From Gemmatimonadaceae bacterium (GTDB lineage Bacteria; Gemmatimonadota; Gemmatimonadetes; Gemmatimonadales; Gemmatimonadaceae): a stretch of DNA of 50,040 bases. Both the position numbers and the translations under genes were made by a program. The first letter of the stretch is position 1. Each line of letters opens with the position of its first letter. The DNA lies in assembly GCA_013361335.1 (NCBI GenBank), contig JABFYH010000062.1, positions 1 to 50,040 on the forward strand, read 5' to 3'. Positions 37,485 to 48,596 of the stretch are shown here, in pieces. The notes beneath the pieces are model-generated. The model saw only the letters and a program-made list of their open reading frames with translations. It was not told the origin of the DNA and searched no databases.

Positions 37485-39781
37485 CCGTTACCGCCCGACC
37501 TGGCGATCCCACCATCACGCCGGCGCTCGTCGCCGAGCACGGCCTCACGACGGACGAGTACGACCGTCTCGTCGCCATGCTCGGCCGCACGCCGACCTTC
37601 ACCGAGCTGGGGATCGTCAGCGCGCTGTGGAGCGAGCACTGCTCGTACAAGCATTCGCGGCCGCTGCTCAAGACGCTCCCCACCAAGGCGCCGTACGTGC
37701 TGCAGGGGCCGGGCGAGAATGCTGGAGTGATCGCCATCGGTGACGGCCTGGCCGTCGCCTTCAAGATCGAGTCCCACAATCACCCGTCGGCGGTCGAGCC
37801 CTATCAGGGCGCGGCCACCGGCGTCGGCGGGATCCTGCGCGACGTGTTCACGATGGGCGCACGGCCGATCGCGCTGCTCAACTCTCTCCGCTTCGGATCG
37901 CTCGACTCCGCGCGGGTGCGCTATCTCTTCGCGGGCGTGGTGAAAGGGATCGGCGACTACGGCAACTGCGTCGGGATCCCCACCGTCGCCGGCGAGGTGG
38001 TGTTCGACCCGGCGTACGAGGGCAATCCCCTCGTCAACGCGATGTGCGTGGGGCTGCTCAAGGAAGAGGAGCTGATGCGCGCCGTCGCCGAGGGTGTCGG
38101 CAACCCCATCATCGCCGTCGGGGCGCGCACGGGGCGCGACGGCATTCACGGCGCGTCGTTCGCGTCGGAGGATCTGTCCGAGGCGAGCGACGCGAAGCGG
38201 CCACGCGTGCAGGTCGGCGATCCCTTCACCGAGAAGCTGCTCCTCGAGGCGAGCCTGGAGCTGATCCGCAGCGGCCACATCGTCGCGATCCAGGACATGG
38301 GCGCGGCGGGGCTGACGTCGTCGTCCGCCGAGATGGCGGCACGCGGCGACGTCGGCGTGGTGATCGACACTCTCAAGGTGCCGGCACGCGAAGAAGGAAT
38401 GACGCCCTACGAGCTCCTGCTCAGCGAATCGCAGGAGCGGATGCTCGTCGTTGCGAAGGCCGGGCACGAAGAGGAGGTCGTAGGCATCCTACAGAAGTGG
38501 GACCTCACCGCCGCCGTGATCGGCGAGGTGATCGCCGAGCCGGTGTACCGGGTGGTCGAGGGGGATCGCGTCGTCGCCGAGTTCCCGGGCATCCGGCTCG
38601 TCACCGACTGCCCGACCTACGAGCCCGAGGCGCGCGAGAGCGCCGACGTGAAGAGCCGCCGCGCCCGAGACCCGCATGCGATCCCCGAGCGCGCCGAGGA
38701 GGCCGATCCGCTCTGGACGCTGGAGCGTCTGCTCCTGTCGCCGACGATCGCCAGCAAGCGGTGGGTCTACCAGCAGTACGATCACACCGTACGCACCGGC
38801 ACCGTGATCGGCCCCGGTGGCGACGCCGCCGTCGTCCGCATCCGGGGCACCGACCGCGCGATCGCCCTCAAGACCGATTGCAACGGCCGCTACGTCTTCC
38901 TCGACCCGCGTGTCGGCGCGCAGATCGCCGTCGCGGAGGCGGCGCGCAACGTCGCCTGCGTCGGTGGGCGCCCGATGGCGATCACGAACAACCTGAACTT
39001 CGGCAATCCCAAGAAGCCCGAGGTCTACCATCAGCTCCGCGAAGCGGTCGCGGGAATGAGGGAGGCCTGCGAAGCGCTGGGGACGCCGGTCACCGGCGGC
39101 AACGTCTCGCTCTACAACGAGAACCCGACCGGTGCCGTGTACCCGACGCCGGTGATCGGCATGGTCGGGCTGGTGGAGTCGCTCGCCCACGTCACCCGCG
39201 CCGCGTTCACCACCGACGGCGACGCGATCGTCCTCCTTGGCGACAACACCGACGAGCTGGGAGGCAGCGAATACCTTCAGCGCATCCACGACGAGGTGAT
39301 CGGCGCGCCGCCACGGATCGATCTGCGCGCCGAGCAGGCGCTCATCGACGTGCTGCTCGAGGCGATCCGCGCCGGCACGGTGCGGTCGGCGCACGACGTG
39401 TCGGACGGCGGCCTGGCGGTCGCCATCGCCGAGTGCATGATGATGGACCGCGGCCGCCTCATGGGTGCACAGGTGGACCTCTCCCCCTGGAAGGCGCTGC
39501 CGCTGCGGGCGCTGCTCTTCGGCGAGGCGCAGGGGCGGGTGATCGTCTCCACCCCGGACGCCGCCGCCGTGCTGGCGATCGCGTCGCGCGGCGGCGTCAA
39601 GGCCACGGCTATCGGAACCGTTCGTGCCTCGTCGGGATTGCTCGAGATGACGATCGGATCTCGCAAGCTCCGCGCGAGCGTCGGCTCCCTCGCCGACGCC
39701 TACCACGAGGCGATCCCGCGCATCATGCAGCGCACCGCCTCGGCGCAGGACGTCGCGCTCGCCTCGGACTCGGTGGTCTAG
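37481..39781 (+). CDS. purL: FGAM synthase subunit PurL (small type)
   Basis: 766 residues, the length of the small PurL that works with PurS and PurQ. Motifs: [100 protein letters not shown] and [15 protein letters not shown]. The second half repeats the fold with [31 protein letters not shown] and [17 protein letters not shown]. It converts FGAR to FGAM in step 4 of purine synthesis. The ATG at 37481 overlaps the preceding gene's stop. Confidence 0.97.
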   Translation: MTVTARPGDPTITPALVAEHGLTTDEYDRLVAMLGRTPTFTELGIVSALWSEHCSYKHSRPLLKTLPTKAPYVLQGPGENAGVIAIGDGLAVAFKIESHNHPSAVEPYQGAATGVGGILRDVFTMGARPIALLNSLRFGSLDSARVRYLFAGVVKGIGDYGNCVGIPTVAGEVVFDPAYEGNPLVNAMCVGLLKEEELMRAVAEGVGNPIIAVGARTGRDGIHGASFASEDLSEASDAKRPRVQVGDPFTEKLLLEASLELIRSGHIVAIQDMGAAGLTSSSAEMAARGDVGVVIDTLKVPAREEGMTPYELLLSESQERMLVVAKAGHEEEVVGILQKWDLTAAVIGEVIAEPVYRVVEGDRVVAEFPGIRLVTDCPTYEPEARESADVKSRRARDPHAIPERAEEADPLWTLERLLLSPTIASKRWVYQQYDHTVRTGTVIGPGGDAAVVRIRGTDRAIALKTDCNGRYVFLDPRVGAQIAVAEAARNVACVGGRPMAITNNLNFGNPKKPEVYHQLREAVAGMREACEALGTPVTGGNVSLYNENPTGAVYPTPVIGMVGLVESLAHVTRAAFTTDGDAIVLLGDNTDELGGSEYLQRIHDEVIGAPPRIDLRAEQALIDVLLEAIRAGTVRSAHDVSDGGLAVAIAECMMMDRGRLMGAQVDLSPWKALPLRALLFGEAQGRVIVSTPDAAAVLAIASRGGVKATAIGTVRASSGLLEMTIGSRKLRASVGSLADAYHEAIPRIMQRTASAQDVALASDSVV

Positions 39782-39785
39782 CTCC

Positions 39786-41165
39786 ATGTGTGGCATCTTC
39801 GGAGTACGTGGCCAGGCCGACGCCGTGGCGCTGACCAAGCTGGGACTGTATTCCCTCCAGCATCGCGGGCAGGAGTCGGCGGGGATCGTGGCCGTCGACG
39901 AGCGCGGGGACGCGCGCGGGGTGCGCAGCATGGGCCTCGTGTCGGACATTCCCAACCCACAGCTCGACGCGTTGCACGGCACGATGGCCATCGGCCACAC
40001 GCGCTACAGCACCGCCGGCTCCTCGACGATCGAGAACGCGCAGCCGGTGCTCGTGAGCTCGCGGGGCGGGCACATCTCTCTCGCGCACAACGGCAACCTC
40101 ACCAACGCCGGTGAGCTCCGCGCCGAGCTGGAGGACCTCGGCTCCATCTTCGCGTCGTCGATGGATTCGGAGGTGATCGTGCACCGGCTCGCCCGGTCGA
40201 CGGCAGCCAAGCCGGAAGAGCGCCTGGCCGACGCGCTGCGTGGCGTCGAGGGCGCGTTCAGCATCCTCATCATGCTGGGCGACACCCTGCTCGCCGCGCG
40301 GGACCCGCGCGGCTGGCGTCCGCTCGTCATGGGCCGGCTCGACGGTTCGCCGGTCTTCGGCTCCGAGACCTGCGCCCTCGACATCGTCGGCGCGCAGTAC
40401 GAGCGCGACATCCAGCCGGGCGAGATCTTCGCCGTGGACGAGAGCGGCGAGCGATCGCTCTTCCCCTTCGAGCGCCAGGAGCTCAGGCGCTGCGTGTTCG
40501 AGCACGTGTACTTCGCGCGTCCGGACTCGCGGATCTTCGGCGGCTCGGTGGACCGGGCGCGCCGCGCGCTGGGGCGCCGCCTCGCCCAGGAGTGCCCGGC
40601 GCCGAACGCCGACCTCGTGTTCAGCGTCCCCGATTCGTCGAACTCCGCGGCGATCGGGTTCGCCGAGGAAAGCGGGCTCCCGTACGAGCTCGCGCTGATC
40701 CGGAACCACTACGTCGGACGCACCTTCATCCAGCCCACCCAGGCGACGCGCGACGCGAAGGTCCGCCTCAAGTACAACGCGGTGCGCGAGGTGCTGGAGG
40801 GGCGCCGCGTCGTGATGGTCGACGATTCGATCGTGCGCGGCACGACGACGCGCGGGCTGGTGCAGCTCGTCCGCGCCGCGGGGGCGGTGGAGGTCCACAT
40901 GCGTGTGAGCTCGGCGCCGGTGACGGGGCCATGCTACTACGGCATCGACACCCCGAGCCGCGAGGAGCTGATCGCGGCCAACCACACCCAGGAGGAGATC
41001 CGCCTCTCGCTTGGCGTGGACTCGCTGGGGTATCTGTCGCTCGACGGGATGCTCAACGCCGTCCCCGGCGGCCCGCACGGCTTTTGCCATGCGTGCTTTT
41101 CCGGGGACTACCCGACTCCCCCGCCCACCGATCCCGACAAGCTCCGTTTCGGCTGCGGCTGCTGA
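39786..41165 (+). CDS. purF: Glutamine PRPP amidotransferase
   Basis: 459 residues. It starts MCGIFGVRGQADAV, so Cys2 becomes the N-terminal nucleophile with no propeptide to cleave. Then LGLYSLQHRGQESAGIVAVD, GHTRYSTAGSS, SLAHNGNLTNAGELR and the PRPP-binding VVMVDDSIVRGTTTRGLVQL. Cysteines in RRCVFEHVYFARPDS, TGPCYYGIDTP and GFCHACFSGDYP lie where the Bacillus-type enzyme binds its Fe4S4 cluster, so a cluster is likely. It performs the first committed step of purine synthesis. The start follows the purL stop by 4 bp. Confidence 0.96.
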   Translation: MCGIFGVRGQADAVALTKLGLYSLQHRGQESAGIVAVDERGDARGVRSMGLVSDIPNPQLDALHGTMAIGHTRYSTAGSSTIENAQPVLVSSRGGHISLAHNGNLTNAGELRAELEDLGSIFASSMDSEVIVHRLARSTAAKPEERLADALRGVEGAFSILIMLGDTLLAARDPRGWRPLVMGRLDGSPVFGSETCALDIVGAQYERDIQPGEIFAVDESGERSLFPFERQELRRCVFEHVYFARPDSRIFGGSVDRARRALGRRLAQECPAPNADLVFSVPDSSNSAAIGFAEESGLPYELALIRNHYVGRTFIQPTQATRDAKVRLKYNAVREVLEGRRVVMVDDSIVRGTTTRGLVQLVRAAGAVEVHMRVSSAPVTGPCYYGIDTPSREELIAANHTQEEIRLSLGVDSLGYLSLDGMLNAVPGGPHGFCHACFSGDYPTPPPTDPDKLRFGCGC

Positions 41166-41170
41166 AGCCT

Positions 41171-41202
41171 GGTAGAGCGGCGGAGCGGTAGAGCGGCGGA
41201 GC
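41171..41202. repeat. Tandem 16-bp repeat upstream of ppdK
   Basis: GGTAGAGCGGCGGAGC occurs twice end to end (41171-41186 and 41187-41202). The remaining gap to 41264 is rich in CCGCTC-type words that are partly complementary, giving an imperfect dyad across the whole 99-bp gap. No promoter or ribosome site for ppdK is evident. Confidence 0.8.
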
Positions 41203-41264
41203 GAAACTGCTCTGCCGCAGTCCCGCTCATCCGCTCCACGGTTCACCGCTCTCCCGCTCAACCG

Positions 41265-43908
<2,644 letters not shown>

Positions 43909-43937
<29 letters not shown>

Positions 43938-45117
43938 CGCCGCGTTGAAGCGGCGGCCGGCGCTCCCCAATCTCCCGACCCTTCCCGAGCTCCACGACGA
44001 GCGCACCCTGCGCATCGCTCTGGTGACGGAGTACTACTACCCGCATCTGGGCGGGGTCTGCGAGCACGTCCACTTCTTCGCCCGCGAGGCCCGCCGCCGT
44101 GGGCACCGGGTGGACATCATCACGTCGAACCTGCCCGGGGCCGAGCCGCAGCCGCACGTGATCAGGCTCGGCCGCAGCCAGCCGGTCTACGCCAACGGCT
44201 CCCAGGCCCGGATCACCGTGGGGCTCGGCCTCCGCAAGGAGATGCGACGGATCCTTCGCGAGGGGCGCTACGACGTCGTCCACGTCCACTCCCCCCTCAC
44301 CCCGATCCTCCCCCTCCTCGCGATCGAGGAAGCCGACTGTCCGGTCGTCGGCACCTTCCACACCTACTTCGACAAGTCCAACGGGTACCGCTTCCTCAAC
44401 GGGTACTTCCAACGGCGGCTGGACATGCTCGACGCGGCGATCTGCGTCTCGCACTCCACCACGGTGGCCCTCGAGCGCTACTTCAGCGCCCCCTGGCAGA
44501 TCATCCCGAACGGCATCGACACCGACGTCTTCCATCCGAGCGTCTCCGCGCCGGCGGCGATCCGGAAGGACGTCCCCTCGATCCTCTTCCTCGGCCGCTT
44601 CGATCCGCGCAACGGGCTCTCGACGCTGATCGACTCCTTCCGCAAGGTGAAGGGGAAGCGCCGCCAGGCGCAGCTCGTGGTCGTCGGCGACGGACCGCTC
44701 CGCGAGCACTACTACAAGCAGGCGCGCGGCGACCGCGACATCACCTTCGTCGGCGCGGTGCTCGAGGGGCGTCCGAGCTATTACGCGCACAGCTCCATCT
44801 ACGCCTGCCCCACGACGAAGGCGTCGTTCGGCATCACGCTGCTCGAGTCGATGGCCTGCGAGACCCCGATCGTCTGCTCCGACATCCTCGGCTTCCAGGA
44901 CGTCGTCGTGAACGGGCGCGAGGCGCTCATGACGCCCTGCGGCGACCGCGATGCCATCGCCGACGCGCTCGTGCAGCTCCTCGACGACGAAGGGCTGCGC
45001 ATCCAGCTCGGCACGACGGGCCGATACGAGTCGATGAAGTACAGCTGGCCGCGGGTGACGTCGCAGGTGCTCGACGTCTATCACAACGTCATGGGGCGCG
45101 TCGCCGTCTCGGTATGA
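43909..45117 (+). CDS. GT4-family glycosyltransferase
   Basis: 402 residues from an ATG inside the ppdK 3' end. The N-lobe reads LRIALVTEYYYPHLGGVCEH, then VDIITSNLPG and YDVVHVHSPLTPILPLLAIE. The C-lobe has IIPNGIDTDVFHPS, ILFLGRFDPRNGLSTLIDSF, LVVVGDGPLREHY and KASFGITLLESMACETPIVC, the last holding the ESMACE catalytic-site motif. It resembles PimA-like mannosyltransferases acting on lipid or polysaccharide acceptors, but acceptor and donor are not readable. It overlaps the deacetylase gene by ATGA; together with the flippase-like protein it suggests envelope glycan or glycolipid work. Confidence 0.9.
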
Positions 45118-45803
45118 TCGGCGCCGGCCTGGCCGGCCTCGCGGCGGTGGCGGGGCTCGCCGCGCACGGAACGTGGCACCGCAATTCGTTCGTCTTCGGG
45201 CCGGCCATCACCCGGCTGCCCGACCAGCGAGCAGTCAGCATCACCTTCGACGACGGGCCCAACCCCCGCGCGACGCCGCTCATCCTCGATGTGCTGAAGC
45301 GCGAGGGGGTGACGGCCACCTTCTTCGTCCTCGGCCGGCACGCCGACCGGTGGCCGGAGCTGGTGCGTCGGATGGCGGACGAAGGGCACCAGCTGGGCAA
45401 TCACGGCTACTGGCATCGCAAGCTGCACCGCCGCGGACCCGGCTACGTGCGCGACGACCTCACGCGCGGAACGGAGAGCATCGAGCGCGCGTCGGGCGGC
45501 GTGCGCCCGCGCCACTTCCGCGCGCCGCATGGCTTCCGCAGCCCCTGGGTGACGGCGATCGCGCGCTCCCTCGGGCAACGGACCGTCGGCTGGTCGCTCG
45601 GCGTCTGGGACTCGGCCCGCCCGGGTGCGGAGGAGATCGCGCGGCGAGCGGCCACGGGGCTTCGCGGCGGGTCCATCCTTCTCCTGCACGACGGCGATGG
45701 CTATGATGCCGAGGGCGACCGGCTCCAGACGGCCGAAGCGCTCCCGTCGATCATCGAGAACCTCCGCGCCCGCGGCCTCGGCTTCGCCACCCTGCCCGAC
45801 TGA
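45114..45803 (+). CDS. Polysaccharide deacetylase (NodB homology domain)
   Basis: 229 residues. A short hydrophobic N-terminus (MIGAGLAGLAAVAGLAAHGT) suggests a membrane anchor. The NodB domain has VSITFDDGPNPRATPLILDV with Asp46 and Asp47, GNHGYWHRKLH with metal-binding His97 and His101, FRAPHGFRSPW, then GGSILLLHDGDG near the end. It removes N- or O-acetyl groups from an envelope polysaccharide; the actual substrate is unknown. The ATG overlaps the glycosyltransferase stop. A 24-bp gap follows. Confidence 0.93.
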   Translation: MIGAGLAGLAAVAGLAAHGTWHRNSFVFGPAITRLPDQRAVSITFDDGPNPRATPLILDVLKREGVTATFFVLGRHADRWPELVRRMADEGHQLGNHGYWHRKLHRRGPGYVRDDLTRGTESIERASGGVRPRHFRAPHGFRSPWVTAIARSLGQRTVGWSLGVWDSARPGAEEIARRAATGLRGGSILLLHDGDGYDAEGDRLQTAEALPSIIENLRARGLGFATLPD

Positions 45804-45827
45804 CCGACACCGACCCCGGGGAGTCCA

Positions 45828-46859
45828 ATGAAGTCAGCGCTCAAGCACACCCTTCGCCTCGGGCTCACCGCGCTGATCCTGGTGATGCTCGTGCTGTTCG
45901 CCCGCAAGGTGAACTGGCACGCCACCTGGGTGGGGATCAGCAGCGCGTCGCGCACGATGCTCGTCATCGCCGCGCTCCTGAACATCGCGTCGATCGTGGT
46001 GAAGGCGATCCGATGGTGGGTGTTTCTCCGCCCGGTGGGAGCGACGTCGTTCTGGCTCGCGGTCAAGGCGACCTTCGCCGGCGCGGGGCTGAACAACGTG
46101 CTCGTCGCCAACGGGGGCGAAGCGGCCCGCGTCGTGTTCGTCGCGCGCAGCGCGCACATTCCCAGCGCGACCGTGCTGGCGACGTTGGCGCTCGAGCGCC
46201 TGTTCGAGCTGGTGGGATACGTGACCCTGCTCTCGCTGGCGGCGACCTTCCTCGAGCTGCCGCACACGCTCGAGCGGGTCAAGCCCTTCGCCATCGCGCT
46301 GCTGGTGCTCATGCTGGCGCTGCTCGTCTGGCTGCTCCGCCGCCCGGATGTCGTACACGAGCCGACCGGTCCCAAGGCGACGACCGTGATGGGTCGCGTG
46401 AAGCACTACTTCGCGAGCCTCGGCCGAACCATCGGCGCCGTGTCCAGCCTGCCGCGCTTCACCGCGGCGCTGCTGCTCAGCGTCGCCGCCTGGGCGCTGC
46501 AGGTGGCGACGTACCAGATGACCGCGCGCGCCGCCCACTTCCCGATGACGACGGTGGCCACCATCGCCGCGTTGCTCGCGGTGAACCTCGGCTTCGCCCT
46601 CCGCGCGACGCCGGGGAATGTTGGGCTCTTCCAGGCCGCCTACGCCGCGACGGCGGTGGCGTTCGGGCTCGATCGCGATCAGGCGATCGCCGTCGCGTTC
46701 CTGATCCAGGCGCAGCAGATCCTGCCGGTCACCCTGCTCGGCGTCGCCCTGGCGCCGGAGTTCATCTTCAAGGCGCAGAAGCGCCGGCGCGACGACGAGC
46801 CGGGTGCGATCCCGAGCCATTCTCGCGAGGACCGGCGCGCCAACGTGCCGGCGGAGTGA
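45828..46859 (+). CDS. Flippase-like membrane protein (lysylphosphatidylglycerol synthase TM / UPF0104)
   Basis: 343 residues. Ribosome site GGGGAG at 45818-45823. It has seven or eight hydrophobic helices over residues 10-320. Family marks: VVKAIRWWVFLRPVG (family: ..RW...L), FAGAGLNNVLVANGGEAARV (family: G...N...P...GE..R), ALERLFELVGYV and LRATPGNVGLFQAAYAATA (family: P.G.G..E). This is the LPG synthase TM/AglD family, linked to lipid or glycolipid handling. The catalytic DUF2156 domain of MprF is missing, so no aminoacyl transfer is expected. The hydrophilic tail ends SREDRRANVPAE. A GTGA overlap joins it to the next gene. Confidence 0.88.
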   Translation: MKSALKHTLRLGLTALILVMLVLFARKVNWHATWVGISSASRTMLVIAALLNIASIVVKAIRWWVFLRPVGATSFWLAVKATFAGAGLNNVLVANGGEAARVVFVARSAHIPSATVLATLALERLFELVGYVTLLSLAATFLELPHTLERVKPFAIALLVLMLALLVWLLRRPDVVHEPTGPKATTVMGRVKHYFASLGRTIGAVSSLPRFTAALLLSVAAWALQVATYQMTARAAHFPMTTVATIAALLAVNLGFALRATPGNVGLFQAAYAATAVAFGLDRDQAIAVAFLIQAQQILPVTLLGVALAPEFIFKAQKRRRDDEPGAIPSHSREDRRANVPAE

Positions 46860-47515
46860 CTGAGGGCGCCGGCGCGGCGTATCATCTGCGCGAGCTGGCG
46901 GTCGCGCGGGATCCTACCTCGCCCGCGCATCGCCTTCCCGTCATCGGCGCGGCCGATCGAGCGATCCTCGACATCGGGTGTGGGGCGGGCCAGACGCTCA
47001 TCGCCGCCGAGCTGGGCCCGGACCGAACCGCCATCGGCCTCGATGTCGACCATGACGCGCTCGCGCTCGGCCGCACGTTGACCAGCACGGTGGAGTTCGC
47101 CGCCGGACGCGCCGAGGAGCTCCCATTTGCGGCCGAGCGCTTCGACCTGGTCGTGTCGCGCGTGGCGCTCCCCTACGCGGACATTCCGAGAGCCGCGGCC
47201 GAGATGGCGCGGGTGCTCCGGCCCGGTGGGCGGTGCTGGCTGCTGCTCCATCCGCCGTCGTTCGCGTGGCGGGCGCTCGCGGATTCGGTGACGCACGGTC
47301 GCATCCGCAACGCCGTGTATCAGCTCTATCTGCTCGCGAACGGTCTCGCGCTGGAACTGCTGGGCCGGCAGTTCGCGTATCCGCTCAACCGGGCGCGCTT
47401 CGAGTCGGTGCAGACTGGCCGAGGTATGCGGCGGACGCTCGAGCGGGCGGGGTTCGAGGGTATCGCGATCGACGAGGGGAAATTCTTCGTCGTCGTCGCG
47501 GTGCGCCGACCCTGA
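46856..47515 (+). CDS. Class I SAM-dependent methyltransferase
   Basis: 219 residues from a GTG at 46856, overlapping the upstream gene by 4 bp. Motif I is AILDIGCGAGQTLIAAELGP, then AIGLDVDHDALALGR, ERFDLVVSRVALPYADIPRA and RVLRPGGRCWLLLHPPSF. It is a Methyltransf_11-type fold, most like the ubiquinone/biotin-type small-molecule methyltransferases. A hydrophobic stretch NAVYQLYLLANGLALELLG near residue 150 may bind a lipid-like substrate. Last gene of the plus-strand series. Confidence 0.86.
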   Translation: MTEGAGAAYHLRELAVARDPTSPAHRLPVIGAADRAILDIGCGAGQTLIAAELGPDRTAIGLDVDHDALALGRTLTSTVEFAAGRAEELPFAAERFDLVVSRVALPYADIPRAAAEMARVLRPGGRCWLLLHPPSFAWRALADSVTHGRIRNAVYQLYLLANGLALELLGRQFAYPLNRARFESVQTGRGMRRTLERAGFEGIAIDEGKFFVVVAVRRP

Positions 47516-47676
47516 ACGCCACCTGACACGACCGGCACGAGATGTGATGCGGATCCGCCCAGGCATGGGATCTCCCTCGTGCTTCGTGCGCTCTCTCGCG
47601 TCGGCCTGGGCTCGCACGACCGTTCAGCACCCCCCGCCCTGGGGTGCCTGCCTACCGACGCCTATGGAGCCCACCC

Positions 47677-48089
47677 ATGCGCCGCCTGGCCGCCTTCTGT
47701 GCCGTCGCCTGCTCTCGAGCGGCCTCGGCTGCGGGTCGGAGAAGATCAATGGACCCTCCTTCGAGTCGCTTGTCGGGACGTGGAGTCTGTCGACGGTGAA
47801 CGGCGCGGCGCTCCCCTTCACCTTCCAGGCAGCGAACCCGAAGACGGAGATCCTCAGCGATCAGTTCGTGACCAGGGCCGACGGCACCTTCATCGAGTCG
47901 ACCGACATCCGGTTCACCGATGCGACCGGCCCATCGGTCGAGACGTTCCCGGACTCCGGGCTCTGGGCGCTGAACGGTACGGCGATCTTCCTGCAATTCA
48001 GCGACGGGAGCACGGCGACGGGGACGGCGGCCAGCGACGCGCTCACCTTTGCCGGGGGCGGTTTCTCGCAGGTTTATCGCAAGCAGTAG
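47677..48089 (+). pseudogene. Lipoprotein gene with an apparent one-base frameshift
   Basis: ATG at 47677 opens MRRLAAFCAVA, a signal-peptide start, but this frame then reads CSRAASAAG and soon stops. The next frame supplies LLSSGLGCGSEKINGPSFES with a lipobox ending at Cys, followed by about 110 residues of beta-rich secreted protein (VGTWSLSTVNGAALPFTF, TRADGTFIESTDIRF, SGLWALNGTAIFLQFSDGST) to the stop at 48089. Adding one C at about 47707-47709 (GCCTG to GCCCTG) joins both into MRRLAAFCAVALLSSGLGC, a textbook lipoprotein signal. The intact protein would be about 137 residues of unknown function. The alternative is a sequencing error. The 161 bp before it show nothing else. Confidence 0.7.
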
Positions 48090-48110
48090 GGAGATGATGG
48101 ACGGATACGA

Positions 48111-48140
48111 GCAACGGCGCCCTGGATGGGGCGCCGTTGC
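48111..48140. terminator. Strong hairpin between the lipoprotein gene and ssrA
   Basis: Perfect 12-bp stem GCAACGGCGCCC (48111-48122) and GGGCGCCGTTGC (48129-48140) with a 6-base loop, 21 bp after the lipoprotein stop and 21 bp from the tmRNA 3' end. The two transcription units converge here, so it could end both. There is no T-tract on either strand. Confidence 0.6.
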
Positions 48141-48161
48141 GTCGTTGCGTGCTGCTGGCAG

Positions 48162-48518
48162 TGGAGGCGCGGGGAATCGAACCCCGGTCCGAAGCTAGAT
48201 CGACCACAGGCACTACGTGCGTATCCCACCGATTGATGTCCCCGACGGCTGGCCAGTGGGCCGCCCACCGCAAGGTGATCCTCCTGTGATTTCGCCCGGC
48301 GGCGGAAGGCGCACCAGCGGACTAGCCCGGATTTGCGTTACCCATGAAGCCGCCCCAGGCGAGCTTCCTCATGGGCACTTGCAGGCCTAACTAGAAGTTA
48401 GGCGGCAAGGGCGAAGTTGTTGTTCGCAGTTGGTGTTTTCCCGAGTGTTTAACGAGGTGCCCGAGGACCTCGGCACGCGCCCACAGCTTCACCAGTCCCG
48501 TCGAAGCCAGTCGCCCCC
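48162..48518 (-). ncRNA. ssrA: Transfer-messenger RNA (tmRNA)
   Basis: About 357 nt. The 5' end GGGGGCGACTGGCTTCGACG pairs with the 3' end CGCCTCC to form the acceptor stem. The 3' tRNA-like part has the T-arm GGGTTCGATTCCC. The tag frame GCGAACAACAACTTCGCCCT continues GCCGCC then TAA, giving the peptide ANNNFALAA. The gene frees stalled ribosomes by trans-translation. The acceptor end is followed by ACTG, not ACCA, so CCA must be added after transcription. It is read toward the lipoprotein gene. Confidence 0.95.
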
Positions 48519-48529
48519 TTACGCTCCGA

Positions 48530-48557
48530 AAGCTAGCGAGAAATCGTCCACGGTCAA
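48530..48557 (-). promoter_or_regulatory. Candidate ssrA promoter
   Basis: On the minus strand TTGACC (48552-48557) and TAGCTT (48530-48535) are 16 bp apart, with the -10 ending 11 bp before the mature tmRNA 5' end at 48518. This spacing fits a short precursor trimmed at its 5' end. Confidence 0.45.
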
Positions 48558-48596
48558 GCAAGCTCTACCGCACTGATCCGGTGGACATCGCGTGGC

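Noticed and set aside
47544..47676. Start of the lipoprotein-type protein at 47544 in the long frame
   Set aside because: The upstream residues are Pro/Arg/Cys-rich with no export signal. The signal peptide sits in another frame from 47677, so a frameshift explains the data better.
48162..48240. A tRNA gene from the T-arm and acceptor sequence
   Set aside because: There is no D-arm or anticodon arm at the right distance; the half-tRNA belongs to tmRNA, with its mRNA-like part and 5' end at 48518.
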